A DNA stretch of 64,000 bases from CAZNSX01 sp964575845 (lineage in GTDB: Bacteria > UBA8248 > CAZNSX01), in contig CAZNSX010000006.1 of NCBI GenBank assembly GCA_964575845.1, forward strand, positions 124,001 through 188,000, written 5' to 3'. Both the position numbers and the translations under genes were made by a program. This document shows, piece by piece, positions 49,371 through 58,569 of this stretch (positions are counted from its first letter, which is position 1; the number at the start of each line of letters is the position of its first letter). Below the pieces are notes generated by a model. It made no database searches. It had not been told where the DNA came from and saw only the letters and a list, made by a program, of their open reading frames with translations.

Positions 49371-50609
49371 ATGCCACCGGTTAATGACAAGCTGGAAGCC
49401 ATGACAGAGCTCTGGCGCATCTCGCCGTATAACTTCTGTGACGAGGTTCGCTCGCAGATGATGCTCCCCAAGAAGGTCCAGATCTGTGACATGACATTGC
49501 GCGAGGGTCGTCAGCTCGAGGGCCTCTCTCTCAGGCAGGACGAAGTGGTCCTGCTGGCGGAGAAGCTCGCCGAGGCGGGCGTCACCATGCTCCAGGTGCA
49601 CGGGGACGACCCGGAGGATGTGCTCGAAATCAAGAAGCGCTTACCCAACGTAATGGTGGAGGCGATGATCCACCCGACCGCCGGACTCGACCCCGCCACG
49701 TGCAAGCAGGCAGTAGACGAAATCGTGGACCACAGGGTCGATATCGTGAACCTGTCCTTCTCCTTCTCGGACTACCAGATGCCCCTGTACGAGACCATGG
49801 CGGGGGCTCGCATAAGCCGGGAGGAGGCCATCGACCGGGCGGTGAACGCGGTAAGCTACGCGAAGAGCAAGAGCGAGGGCGTCTCTTTCCTCATTAATGA
49901 CTTCATGCGCATAGACCTTGACCTTCTCAAGAGCATAGCGCGCAAGATAGTGGATGCCGGCGCGACGATCATCCGCCTGGACGATATGGTGGGGCAGGCG
50001 ATCTACCCCGCGTATAGGTACTTGTTCCGTGAGATGAAGAAGACGTTCCCCGACCTCCCCTTCGCGTTCCACGTCCATAACGACTTCGGGATGTGCGCGT
50101 CCGCCCTCTATGCCGCGCTGGAGGGCGGAGCCGAGATCCTCGACGTCTGCGTGAATGGCCTGGGCGAGCGGGCCGGCGTCGCGCCGCTGGCGGAGGTGGC
50201 GGCGGTGGTGCAGATCGGGTATGGCCTGGATGCCGGGATCAAGCTCGAGAAGATGAAAGAGCTCTCCCAGCTCGTGGCCGACATCACCAAGTGGCCGGTA
50301 CCTCCAAAGATGCCCTGTGTCGGCGACCAGGCCTTCTCCGACGTGGTGGAGGTTCACTACAACCAGCCGCCGGATGGAGAGTGGGCCTTTCGGCAATGGA
50401 AGCCCGAAATCTTCGGGAACCGCACGAGGACCTTGCTGGGCCATTACTCGGGGCCCTGGGCCATCCGCAGTAAGGCCAGGGAGCTGGGGGTCACAATTCC
50501 CGATGAAAAGGTCCAGGCGGTGCTGGAGCGGATACGCTCGGAGTTCCGCTGGCGAAAGCGCGGGCTCCAGGACGAGGAGTTTCGCAGAATCGTGGAGGAG
50601 GTGAGCTGA
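49371..50609 (+). CDS. DRE-TIM metallolyase, tandem copy 2
   Basis: A 412-residue paralogue of the preceding gene. Residues 21-134 are identical, and the DNA there is identical too. Differences cluster at residues 135-242, for example SDPQMPVY/SDYQMPLY, QDPMRMDLG/NDFMRIDLD and GMGAAAL/GMCASAL, near where a TIM barrel binds substrate. The catalytic DRE and HVHND residues are unchanged. The pair may have diverged in substrate preference or form a heteromer. The start is the ATG at 49371 with a repeat of the same upstream sequence as copy 1. Confidence 0.85.
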   Translation: MPPVNDKLEAMTELWRISPYNFCDEVRSQMMLPKKVQICDMTLREGRQLEGLSLRQDEVVLLAEKLAEAGVTMLQVHGDDPEDVLEIKKRLPNVMVEAMIHPTAGLDPATCKQAVDEIVDHRVDIVNLSFSFSDYQMPLYETMAGARISREEAIDRAVNAVSYAKSKSEGVSFLINDFMRIDLDLLKSIARKIVDAGATIIRLDDMVGQAIYPAYRYLFREMKKTFPDLPFAFHVHNDFGMCASALYAALEGGAEILDVCVNGLGERAGVAPLAEVAAVVQIGYGLDAGIKLEKMKELSQLVADITKWPVPPKMPCVGDQAFSDVVEVHYNQPPDGEWAFRQWKPEIFGNRTRTLLGHYSGPWAIRSKARELGVTIPDEKVQAVLERIRSEFRWRKRGLQDEEFRRIVEEVS

Positions 50610-50822
50610 GCATTAGTTCTGAGAAGAGCTGAGGACGGTCAACTGCTTCTTTAACATGATAAACCGTTTAACAACTCGAACCAGTTTGATGTGCAGACAC
50701 AGCAAGGCGAATTGTGCTCCCTGAAAGTGCCGCCGACCAAGCTGGCGCGCTGGGCCCGGAAAGTTCTCTCGCAGGGGGTCAGCGTGGAATCGACTGAGGC
50801 TGTCTGAGGAGGAGGAGGACGG

Positions 50823-51599
50823 TTGAAGCTGGAGAACCGCGTAGCATTCATTACTGGCGCTTCGGGAGAGCAAGGCCGGGAGATCGCCTTAATCTTCGCC
50901 AGGGAAGGGGCGAACGTGGGCCTCGCCGCCCGCTCGGTGGACAAGCTGGAGGCCCTGGCTGCGGAGGTAAAGGGACTGGGTCGCAAGGCGGTTGTCTGCC
51001 GGTGCGACGTAATGAAAAACGATGACATTGTGAAGGCCATTCGCGCCACTGTGAAGGAGTTAGGCCCTATTGATATCCTGGTGAACAACGCCGGGGTCGT
51101 AAGCTACGAGCCCATTCACCGTATGCCATACGAGGAGTGGGACAGGACGATCCGGATCAACCTCACCGCGCCTTTCGTCGCGATCCGAGAGGCGTTGCCC
51201 TCGATGATTGAACGGAAGAAGGGACGGATCATCAATATCGCGTCGGTTTCGGCTAAGGTCGGAATGCCTTACCGCAGTGCTTACGCTGCCTCGAAGCACG
51301 GCGTGTTGGGTCTCACCAAGTCGCTGTCCGCGGAGGTGGCCACGATGGGGATCACGGCTAACAGCATCTGTCCGGCTTTTGTCCCGTCACGCATGTTAGA
51401 TGAGAGCATCCAGAAGTTTGCCGACGGGATGGGCAAGAGCTTTGAGGAAATGTCGGAGGAGCTCCGCAACCGTGTGCCCATGAAACGTTTCATCGAGCCC
51501 CGAGAGGTTGCGTCCTTAGTGCTTTACCTGGCCTCTGACGATTCGGCGGGGATGACAGGGCAGTCCATCAACCTCGACGGTGGGTTTGTCACGCATTGA
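50823..51599 (+). CDS. SDR-family NAD(P)-dependent oxidoreductase (FabG-like), first of two
   Basis: A 258-residue short-chain dehydrogenase. The cofactor motif FITGASGEQGREIALIF, NNAG at residues around 90, the catalytic Ser in INIASVSAKVG and YAASKHG (Tyr-x3-Lys) are all present. It oxidises or reduces a hydroxy/keto group. TTG start with a GGAGGAGGA site. It follows the tandem lyases by 213 bp, and a second SDR gene follows after 30 bp, so the two may act on stereoisomers or consecutive steps. Confidence 0.9.
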   Translation: MKLENRVAFITGASGEQGREIALIFAREGANVGLAARSVDKLEALAAEVKGLGRKAVVCRCDVMKNDDIVKAIRATVKELGPIDILVNNAGVVSYEPIHRMPYEEWDRTIRINLTAPFVAIREALPSMIERKKGRIINIASVSAKVGMPYRSAYAASKHGVLGLTKSLSAEVATMGITANSICPAFVPSRMLDESIQKFADGMGKSFEEMSEELRNRVPMKRFIEPREVASLVLYLASDDSAGMTGQSINLDGGFVTH

Positions 51600-51629
51600 C
51601 CTCGGATCAGCCAGCGGAGAGGGCGTCCT

Positions 51630-52382
51630 ATGCGGCTTGAGGGGCGAGTGGCAATCGTAACGGGCGCAGCTCAGGGCATCGGGGAGGCGATCGTGCGGCG
51701 TTTTGTGAGGGAGGGCGCGAGAGTGGTGGCCTGCGACCTGAATCTGGCGGCCGTCGAAGCCCTCTGCGCCGAGCTGGCCGCTGCCGGCAACGAGGTCCTA
51801 CCGCACGGAGCGGACGTCAGCAGCTCTGATGATGTTCGCCGTATGGCGGAAGCCGCGCTTAAGACCTTTGGGCACGTCGACATCCTTATTAACAACGCCG
51901 GCATCTCGCCGAAGAAACCATTTCTGGAATACACCGAGGAGGACTGGGACGCGGTCCACAGCGTGAACCTGAAGGGGGGGTTTCTCTGCGTCCGTGCCGT
52001 GGTCGAGCAAATGATGGCGAGACGCTATGGGCGGATCGTGAACGTGGCCTCAGCTTCCTGGCGCTCCGGCAGTTTCAGGGGCGGGGCCGGGGTGCCATAT
52101 GTCGCTTCGAAGGCCGGCGTGATCGGCATGATGCGCTCCCTTACCCAGGCGCTCGGCACATACGGGATTACCGTCAACACCATTGCACCCGGCCCCACGG
52201 TGACGCCGATGACCGACACTTGGCTGCCGCCCAGGCAGAAGGAGGTCGTGGCCCGGATCCCCCTCGGTCGGCTCGGGCAACCGGAGGACGTGGCCAATGC
52301 GGCGCTCTTCCTCGCATCGGATGAGGCGTCCTATATCACCGGAGTCTGTCTGGACGTCAACGGGGGAATGGTCATGGGTTGA
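51630..52382 (+). CDS. SDR-family NAD(P)-dependent oxidoreductase (FabG-like), second of two
   Basis: A 250-residue short-chain dehydrogenase with IVTGAAQGIGEAIVRRF for cofactor binding, NNAGISPKK, VNVASASWRSG and YVASKAG. Asp at the end of the second strand (VACDLN) predicts NAD(H) preference. It differs clearly from the preceding SDR, so the pair is not a recent duplication. The next gene, E1 alpha, starts 53 bp downstream. Confidence 0.9.
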   Translation: MRLEGRVAIVTGAAQGIGEAIVRRFVREGARVVACDLNLAAVEALCAELAAAGNEVLPHGADVSSSDDVRRMAEAALKTFGHVDILINNAGISPKKPFLEYTEEDWDAVHSVNLKGGFLCVRAVVEQMMARRYGRIVNVASASWRSGSFRGGAGVPYVASKAGVIGMMRSLTQALGTYGITVNTIAPGPTVTPMTDTWLPPRQKEVVARIPLGRLGQPEDVANAALFLASDEASYITGVCLDVNGGMVMG

Positions 52383-52435
52383 ACCGCTCGTGGCTATCGT
52401 TCACCCATCATAGGCGTTCGGAGAGAGGGACAAAC

Positions 52436-53404
52436 ATGCCGGAAATTCCGGGCGATAAACTACGTCTCATCTACCATAGGATGGTCCTCACCCGCGCGTT
52501 CGACATGAAGATCAACGACATGCTGAACCGGGGGTTGCCCGTCGTTCAGCACAGTTGCCTGGGCCAGGAGGCCACGCCGGTGGCGGCATGTGCGGTACTT
52601 CAGCCCGACGACTATCTGATGCCCTACCACCGCGGGTGGGCTTGGGCCATCGGAAAGGGGATGGACCCTAAGCGCATGCTGGCCGAACTCATGGGCAAAA
52701 AGACCGGCTACACGGGCGGTCGGGGGGGAGTGCACCTGGCCGACTGGGAACTCAGGGTCCTGGGCCGAAGCGGAATCCAGGGGGCCCACATCCCCATGGC
52801 TGCAGGCGTAGGTCTATCGGTTCGGATGCGCGGGACGGACCAGGTTGTGCTCTGCCTCTTCGGCGATGGCCCCCCCAACATCGGGGAGTGGCACGAGGGG
52901 ATGAACCTGGCGGCCCTTTGGAGGGCACCGGTGGTGTTCGTGTGCGAGAATAACGGCTACGCCGAGAGCACCCGTCGGGAGCAGACCATGCTGAACGAGC
53001 ACATCTCCGAGCGAGCGGCTGCCTACCGGATGCCTGGAGTCACAATCGATGGCAACGACATCTTTGCCGTATACGAGACGGTCCAGGCGGCCGTGGCCCG
53101 GGCCCGTCGCGGGGAGGGGCCCACCCTCATAGAGGCCCTCACCTACCGGTGGCTGGGCCATTACGGGGGCGACGTCTATTATTACGGCGGCTACCGCCCC
53201 AAGGAGGAGGTGGATGCCTGGAAGGCAAAGTGCCCGATCAAGCGGGCCCGGGAGAAGCTGATCGAGATGGGCCTCCTGACGCTTGCCGAGGCCGAGGTAA
53301 TCGAGCGTGAGGCGCAGGCCACGGTGGACGAGGCGGAACGTTTCGCCGAGGAGAGCCCCTATCCTACACGGGAGGAACTCCTCTCGAGGGTTTTTCTGGA
53401 CTGA
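52436..53404 (+). CDS. Thiamine-diphosphate-dependent dehydrogenase E1, alpha subunit
   Basis: A 322-residue alpha subunit of a pyruvate/2-oxo-acid/acetoin dehydrogenase-type E1. The ThDP motif GDGPPNIGEWHEG extends to CENNGYAES, and the phosphorylation-loop region EALTYRWLGHYGGD is present. It decarboxylates a 2-oxo acid together with the beta subunit encoded 19 bp downstream. I start at the ATG at 52436 (MPEIPGDKLRLIYHRMV), preceded by GAGAGG. No E2 or E3 gene lies nearby. Confidence 0.9.
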   Translation: MPEIPGDKLRLIYHRMVLTRAFDMKINDMLNRGLPVVQHSCLGQEATPVAACAVLQPDDYLMPYHRGWAWAIGKGMDPKRMLAELMGKKTGYTGGRGGVHLADWELRVLGRSGIQGAHIPMAAGVGLSVRMRGTDQVVLCLFGDGPPNIGEWHEGMNLAALWRAPVVFVCENNGYAESTRREQTMLNEHISERAAAYRMPGVTIDGNDIFAVYETVQAAVARARRGEGPTLIEALTYRWLGHYGGDVYYYGGYRPKEEVDAWKAKCPIKRAREKLIEMGLLTLAEAEVIEREAQATVDEAERFAEESPYPTREELLSRVFLD

Positions 53405-53423
53405 GGAGGGGAGAGGAGAGCCC

Positions 53424-54416
53424 ATGGCGGGACGAGAGCTCACCCTCCGGGAGGCCGTGCGCGAGGCGCTGCGTGAAGAGATGAGGCGTGATGAGCGGGT
53501 ATTCCTCATTGGGATAGACATGCACCGCAACATCATAAATCACGTCGTTGACGGCCTCTACGAGGAGTTCGGCGAGGGCCGCTGCATCTCCACCCCCATC
53601 GTCGAGGCGGGATTCACGGGGGCGGCTCTGGGCGCGGCTCTGACGGGGATGCGGCCCGTGGTAGAGGTGGGCAACGGCTGCTTCCTCATGCGGGCCTATG
53701 ATGAGGTGTTCAACGAGGCGGCTAAGTATCGTTACATCTGCGGTGGGGGCCCTTTCAAGCTCCCCGTGGTCATCCGCGTCGCAACCTTCGCCGGCATCGA
53801 GGCAGGCGGCGGACCCCAGCAGGCCCAGAGCACAGAGTCGCGCTTCATCGGCTCGCCGGGCGTGAAGGTGGTCATCCCCTCCACGCCTCGGGATGCCAAG
53901 GGGCTCCTTAAGAGCGCTATCCGGGAGGAGGCCCCAGTGCTCTTCTTCGAGCACAAGCAGCTCTATAACATTCGGGGGGAGGTTCCCGAGGACTCTGAGT
54001 TCCTCCTGCCGTTGGGCTTCGCCGAAATGCGTCGGAAGGGAGAGGATGTGACGCTCGTCGGCTGGGCGCTTATGGCGCACCGGGCCCTTGAGGCTGCCGA
54101 GGAGCTGGCCAAAGAGGGCATTCAGACTGAAGTCATCGACCTGCGCACCCTCATACCCTTTGACCATGAGACGCTCCTGAACTCGGCCCGGAAGACAGGC
54201 CGGGTGGTATTCGTGGAGGAGGGGCCCAGGACGGGGGGCGTGGGGGCTGAGCTCGCGGCCTTTCTGGGGGAGGAGGCCTTCGGCCATCTCAAGGTGCCCA
54301 TTCGGCGCGTGGCCGCTCCCGATACGGTGCTCCCGGCGAGCCGATACGGAGCGAAGCTCTTCGTGCCCCAAGTGGGCGATATTAAGGCGGCGGTCCGATC
54401 AGTCCTGGAAAACTGA
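53424..54416 (+). CDS. Thiamine-diphosphate-dependent dehydrogenase E1, beta subunit
   Basis: A 330-residue beta subunit (transketolase central and C-terminal domains). The opening LTLREAVREALREEMRRD and IVEAGFTGAALGAALTGMRP are family stretches, with EGPRTGGVGAELAAFL in the C-terminal domain. It pairs with E1 alpha. The start ATG has a GGAGGGGAGAGGAG leader. The complex needs a lipoyl E2 that must come from elsewhere, or the E1 may act alone as a ligase or decarboxylase. Confidence 0.9.
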   Translation: MAGRELTLREAVREALREEMRRDERVFLIGIDMHRNIINHVVDGLYEEFGEGRCISTPIVEAGFTGAALGAALTGMRPVVEVGNGCFLMRAYDEVFNEAAKYRYICGGGPFKLPVVIRVATFAGIEAGGGPQQAQSTESRFIGSPGVKVVIPSTPRDAKGLLKSAIREEAPVLFFEHKQLYNIRGEVPEDSEFLLPLGFAEMRRKGEDVTLVGWALMAHRALEAAEELAKEGIQTEVIDLRTLIPFDHETLLNSARKTGRVVFVEEGPRTGGVGAELAAFLGEEAFGHLKVPIRRVAAPDTVLPASRYGAKLFVPQVGDIKAAVRSVLEN

Positions 54417-54603
54417 GGGCCATGCCGGGAAAGGGAGCGAGCGCCTGGCCAGCCGGCCCGGCGCCTGACACTACCGTGGCGATGCTGGAAGTACTGGCGG
54501 TCTCAGCGGATTCGCGTCGCTGGGAACCGGTGGCGGCAGTGCCGGAGCGGGCCTGATTCGCCACTTGGTGCGGTTGTCCTTTACGAAAAGGAGAGGAGGT
54601 AGC

Positions 54604-55593
54604 ATGATGCTGCGCAGAGGACGATGTATGGTAGCAGGCTTTCTGTGTCTGGCTTTGGTTTTGGTAGTCACGATGACACCGACGATGTCTGTGGCCGCCC
54701 GCAAGGTATTGATAGCGGGCACCGGTCCCGCCGGTAGCTCGGTGTTTCCGTTCATGGTGGCGGCGACTACCCTGGCAAACAAGTACGCGCCGGAGTTGGC
54801 GCTCTCTCCGCAGGAGTCCGGGGGCTCCGTCGCCGCCGTGCGCATGTTGGAAAGCGGGGATATCGATATGGGGAGCATCTCGACGAACGCAGCCAATAGG
54901 GCAGTACGTGGTCGGGCTCCCTTCGACAAGAAGTACCCCGTTCAGGTCCTCTTCAACATGTTCCTCCAGAAATTTGTGTACATCGGGCTCAAGTCCGCCG
55001 ATGTCAAGTCCTGGCACGACGTCAAAGGAAAGCGGATGATTCTGGGGGCACCCGGCGGTTCCACGCGTATAGTCGGGGAGATGCTCGCCAAGTTGCATGG
55101 CCTGGACAAGACAAACTTCAAACCCTCGTTCCTGCGCTGGGCCGCGCAGACCAACGCGCTGAGAGATAAGCTGGCGGATGGGGGTTACGGCTTGATCCAG
55201 GGCGCGGGACCAAATGCGCCGACGATGGAAGTGGCCACAACGCTGGAGGTCAACCTGTTCGGTGTGGATGAGGAGATCATCAAGAAAGCCGTCGCCCTAG
55301 AACCGGGCATCTACAGGACAGAAATCCAGGCCAACAGAATCCCGAATCAACCCGAGCCCATCGTCACCGTGGGCGAACTGCTGACGATCTCAACCGCCGA
55401 AGGCCGCCTCACCGAGCGGGAGGCCTACCTGATCACCAAGGTGGTCATGGAACATCACAAGAGCTTGGTGAAGTACACGCCGCTGGCCGCCGGCTACACC
55501 CCCGAGCTCGCGGTGAGGGGCATACAGGAATCGGGGTTGAAGTTCCACCCCGGAGCGCTGCGCTATTACAAGGAGAAGGGCCTGGTAAAGTAG
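54604..55593 (+). CDS. TAXI-family TRAP transporter solute-binding protein
   Basis: A protein of about 329 residues with a signal peptide (MMLRRGRCMVAGFLCLALVL, ending VAA). The mature start KVLIAGTGPAGSSVFPFMVA and LGAPGGSTRIVGEMLA are TAXI regions. A strong AGGAGAGGAGG site precedes the ATG at 54604. It would deliver an organic acid to the fused TRAP permease encoded 0.8 kb downstream; a broken M24 peptidase gene separates them. Only distantly similar to the TAXI protein at 8.7 kb. Confidence 0.88.
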   Translation: MMLRRGRCMVAGFLCLALVLVVTMTPTMSVAARKVLIAGTGPAGSSVFPFMVAATTLANKYAPELALSPQESGGSVAAVRMLESGDIDMGSISTNAANRAVRGRAPFDKKYPVQVLFNMFLQKFVYIGLKSADVKSWHDVKGKRMILGAPGGSTRIVGEMLAKLHGLDKTNFKPSFLRWAAQTNALRDKLADGGYGLIQGAGPNAPTMEVATTLEVNLFGVDEEIIKKAVALEPGIYRTEIQANRIPNQPEPIVTVGELLTISTAEGRLTEREAYLITKVVMEHHKSLVKYTPLAAGYTPELAVRGIQESGLKFHPGALRYYKEKGLVK

Positions 55594-55630
55594 GTCAGTC
55601 GCGATCGGTCCCCCTAGTCATACTGGTTGT

Positions 55631-55658
55631 CCCTCCCGTCCCCCTGGGGGCGGGAGGG
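55631..55658 (+). terminator. Strong GC hairpin downstream of the TAXI gene
   Basis: CCCTCCCG-T-CCCCC (55631-55644) pairs with GGGGGCGGGAGGG (55646-55658), a 13-bp stem with one bulge and almost no loop. No T-run follows, so it may stabilise the 3' end of the binding-protein message rather than terminate. Loop size was judged by eye. Confidence 0.45.
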
Positions 55659-55841
55659 CAATCCGGAGGCTGGAGGAAGCCTCTATCAGGGAGGGAAAGC
55701 ACGCCTTGCGGTGGACGCGGCTTTCCTGGCATGAGTTCGCCGACAAAGAGGTCAGACCGGACCTCTTTGCTCTGGCCTCAAACCCGGCCGATTTCCTGCG
55801 GCCGCCAGCGCTTCCAGCCAGCGTAAAAAATTGAAAGTTGA

Positions 55842-56284
55842 AAAACCCTCTACTACGGCAACTTCATAGTGGGCAGGGAGCCAACCGCAAAAGAGAAGGA
55901 TTGGTACAAGCAGAGGCACGAATTTCTGGATGGGGCTCTTGAGGAGGTGAAGCCGGGAAATACGACCGCCGATGCCGCGGGGCGCTTTCCCCCCGCCTCC
56001 CTCTGGGGCTACAAGGGAGAAGAAGAAACCATCATGAGCCAGTTTGGGCATGGGCTGGGGCCTGACCTCTATGAACAGCCCATAGTATCCCGAGCCTTCT
56101 CCTTTGAGGACCCGCAGCCGTTCGAGAAGGGCAGGGTTTAGCTTTCGAGACCCACCAGGGGGAACTCGGCCTCGGGGGCGTGAGGCTTGAAGAAGAGGTC
56201 GTGGTGACAGAGACGGGTTGCGAGGTCTTCACCAGGATGCCCCACGAGGAGATAATCGTAGTGAGGCATTCACTCCTTCAGTAA
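55842..56284 (+). pseudogene. Broken M24-family aminopeptidase (Xaa-Pro dipeptidase-like)
   Basis: Only the C-terminal half of a pita-bread peptidase remains, starting around YYGNFIVGREPTAKEKDWYK. The metal ligand His is in SQFGHGLGPDLYEQP. A one-base loss after 56138 creates a TAG; the next frame continues AFETHQGELGLGGVRLEEEV and ends VRHSLLQ at TAA 56284. The N-terminal half with the Asp ligands is missing. It lies between the TAXI binding protein and TRAP permease genes, where an insertion or deletion event must have occurred. Confidence 0.8.
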
Positions 56285-56394
56285 AAGCCACCCGGATGGA
56301 GACCTATAAGGTAGCGGAAATTTTTAGCCGGGAGAGGAATATCCGAGCATAGGTGGGGCTTTGAGCGGTAACGTATGTGAAGGAGAGGTATTTT

Positions 56395-58389
56395 TTGTGT
56401 AGCTGGCGCACGAGGGTTATTCGGCCTGGGCTGATCAAATGGGCGGCTGTCGTGGCGGCGGGGATGTCGCTCTTTCAGCTTGCCAGCACCCAGGTATTGC
56501 TCTTCTCGCACATCCCGGCCCTTAACGTACACCTGGCCTTCGCGCTCACGGTTGTATTCCTGAACCGCATGGAGCGGCGTCGCGACCGCGCGCTTCTCCT
56601 CGGGCTCTGTGTCCTCGCCACACTGCTTGCAACCGGCTACATCCACTGGAACGAAGCGGCTCTGGTAGACCGAGAAGGGGCACCCACGAGGCTGGACACC
56701 CTCGTGGGGATCACAATCATCATTTTGGTGATTGCGGCCGGAGTGCTGAGCTTCGGCTGGTTGCTGCCGGGCCTGTGCATGTTCTCGCTGGTCTACGCCT
56801 ACCTCGGGCCTTACTTCCCGGGCGCCCTTCAGCACGGGGGAATAGGCCCGATCAGGCTCGTGGGCGCCCTCACGACCTTCCTGAGTGGGATTTACGGCAC
56901 CCTGCTGTTCGTCTCGATGACCTATATCGCCATCTTCGTTATCTTCGGTGCTTTCCTGGAGCATAGCGGTGCCGCCCGGTTTTTCATCGATATGCCCCTT
57001 GCGCTGTTCCGGGGGAAGAAGGCGGGGGGGGGCTATTCGGCCGTCGTCTCGAGCGCCCTGATGGGCATGGCGTCCGGCAGTCCGACGGCCAACGTCCTCA
57101 CGACGGGAAGATTCACGATCCCCCTCATGAAACGCTCGGGCTTTCTTCCTCACATCGCCGGTGGCATCGAGGCGGTCGCTTCCGTGGGTGGGCAGGTCAT
57201 GCCGCCCGTGATGGGCGCGGTTGCTTTCATCATGTCCGAGTTCACCGGCGTTCCCTACGTGAAGATCATCGGCTACGCGCTCATCCCCGCCCTGATTTAC
57301 TACACGGTGCTGGGCTTCAACGTCCGGTTCCGCTCAGCCAAGATGGAACTCGAGGCCGTGCCCGAGGAGGAGTTGCCGATCCTGAGGGAGGTTCTACGAA
57401 AGGGCTGGCAATACGTGCTGCCCCTTGTGGTGTTGACCGGCTTTCTTGTGGTGGGATACACGCCGCAGTTGGCGGCTTTCTGGGCAATCGCGTCGTTGAT
57501 GGTGTTGACCCTGCGGGGCTGGAAGTGGGCGCTGCCGCTCGTGGCACTCATCGGCATCCTGTCCTTATCTGCACCGAAGCTGGCCCCTATCTGGGTGATC
57601 GCAGGGGTGGTCGTCGGGATCTGGCCGGGTGGGCTCGACCGCGATTGGCTGACCCGGCTAGGCCGCTCCCTGAGCGAGGGGGGGCGCAACGCCGCGGATT
57701 TCGCCGCGATCCTGGCGTGTCTCTCCATTGCGGTGAAGGTCATCATCCTCACGGGCGTGGGCCTGAAGTTGCCACAGCTCGTTGGTGAATACTCGGGGGG
57801 TATCATGGTGCTCGGCTACATTATCACCGCGGTGGCCTCCACAGTCCTGGGCATGGGGCTGCCCAGCGCGGCGGCCTACATCGTGGTGGCCGTGCTTGCG
57901 GTGCCTGCGCTTGAAGACTTGGGCGCGACCATTTTACAGGCCCATTTTTTCGTGCTGTACTTCGCCGTCCTCTCCGCGCTCACGCCGCCGGTCGCCATGA
58001 CGGCCCTAGCCGGCTCCCGGGTCGCCGAGGCCAGCTACACCAAGACGGCCATCGCGTCGCTGCAGTTCGGCGCGGTGGCTTTCATTGTTCCCTTCTACTT
58101 CGTGTACAACCCGGCCCTGTTGAGCTTTGGGTCGTGGAATCAGATCCTTTGGGCGAGCGCTCTCACCATGCTGAGCATGATCTCGCTCTCGGCTTGCCTG
58201 CAGGGCTACTTCCTGGAGGCGACCACGTTCCTCCATCGGTTGCTGCTGCTTGTCGCGACGGTCGGTTTTGGCGGAGTCGTCATGGGAGCGGAGCTCTGGT
58301 GGGCACTGGTTGGACTCCTTGCGATCCTGGCGGTCACGGGCCTGCAAATGACCCCCAAGCTCAAGCTCTTGCGTTCCTCGCGAGCATGA
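56395..58389 (+). CDS. TRAP transporter fused permease (TAXI-associated)
   Basis: A protein of about 664 residues, hydrophobic throughout, of the same fused DctQM type as the one at 9.8 kb. Family stretches: MGMASGSPTANVLTTGRFTI, GGQVMPPVMGAVAFIM and STVLGMGLPSAAAYIVVAVL. I favour the TTG at 56395, with GGAGAGG six bases upstream; a GTG at 56377 is the alternative. It imports an unknown carboxylate with the binding protein encoded at 54604. Confidence 0.88.
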   Translation: MCSWRTRVIRPGLIKWAAVVAAGMSLFQLASTQVLLFSHIPALNVHLAFALTVVFLNRMERRRDRALLLGLCVLATLLATGYIHWNEAALVDREGAPTRLDTLVGITIIILVIAAGVLSFGWLLPGLCMFSLVYAYLGPYFPGALQHGGIGPIRLVGALTTFLSGIYGTLLFVSMTYIAIFVIFGAFLEHSGAARFFIDMPLALFRGKKAGGGYSAVVSSALMGMASGSPTANVLTTGRFTIPLMKRSGFLPHIAGGIEAVASVGGQVMPPVMGAVAFIMSEFTGVPYVKIIGYALIPALIYYTVLGFNVRFRSAKMELEAVPEEELPILREVLRKGWQYVLPLVVLTGFLVVGYTPQLAAFWAIASLMVLTLRGWKWALPLVALIGILSLSAPKLAPIWVIAGVVVGIWPGGLDRDWLTRLGRSLSEGGRNAADFAAILACLSIAVKVIILTGVGLKLPQLVGEYSGGIMVLGYIITAVASTVLGMGLPSAAAYIVVAVLAVPALEDLGATILQAHFFVLYFAVLSALTPPVAMTALAGSRVAEASYTKTAIASLQFGAVAFIVPFYFVYNPALLSFGSWNQILWASALTMLSMISLSACLQGYFLEATTFLHRLLLLVATVGFGGVVMGAELWWALVGLLAILAVTGLQMTPKLKLLRSSRA

Positions 58390-58569
58390 GCCTGCGTGAG
58401 TATTTCCCATGCCCTCAAGGCCCTCTTGTTTTTCAAATATCGTGGGCTCAAGGAGCCCCATCTTCCCCCCCGTCCATGTCCACCCGAACGGCTCGCGCCT
58501 CCGTCCTTGACGCGGCGCCTCACGCCATAGCGCTGCATGGTATGGGATATATCTTCGGATGATCCGGCT

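Larger units (their letters stand above)
48090..50609 (+). repeat. Tandem duplication, unit length 1271 bp
   Basis: The two lyase genes and their ribosome-binding leaders are head-to-tail copies offset by 1271 bases. The first ~400 bases and the last ~400 bases are nearly identical, while the central part has diverged. The pattern suggests gene conversion at the flanks or selection for change in the middle. Confidence 0.85.

Noticed and set aside
48496..49377. Long minus-strand frames opposite the tandem lyases (up to about 290 codons)
   Set aside because: Antisense shadows of GC-rich coding DNA; the plus-strand products are clear enzymes.
50660..50811. Coding-like stretch before the first SDR (FDVQTQQGELCSLKVPPTK...)
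   Set aside because: No start codon with a ribosome site, and no family recognised; possibly a remnant, but support is too weak to list as a gene.
54423..54556. 45-codon frame between E1 beta and the TAXI gene
   Set aside because: Ala/Pro-rich and without features; I considered a lipoyl-domain remnant but saw no DKA motif.
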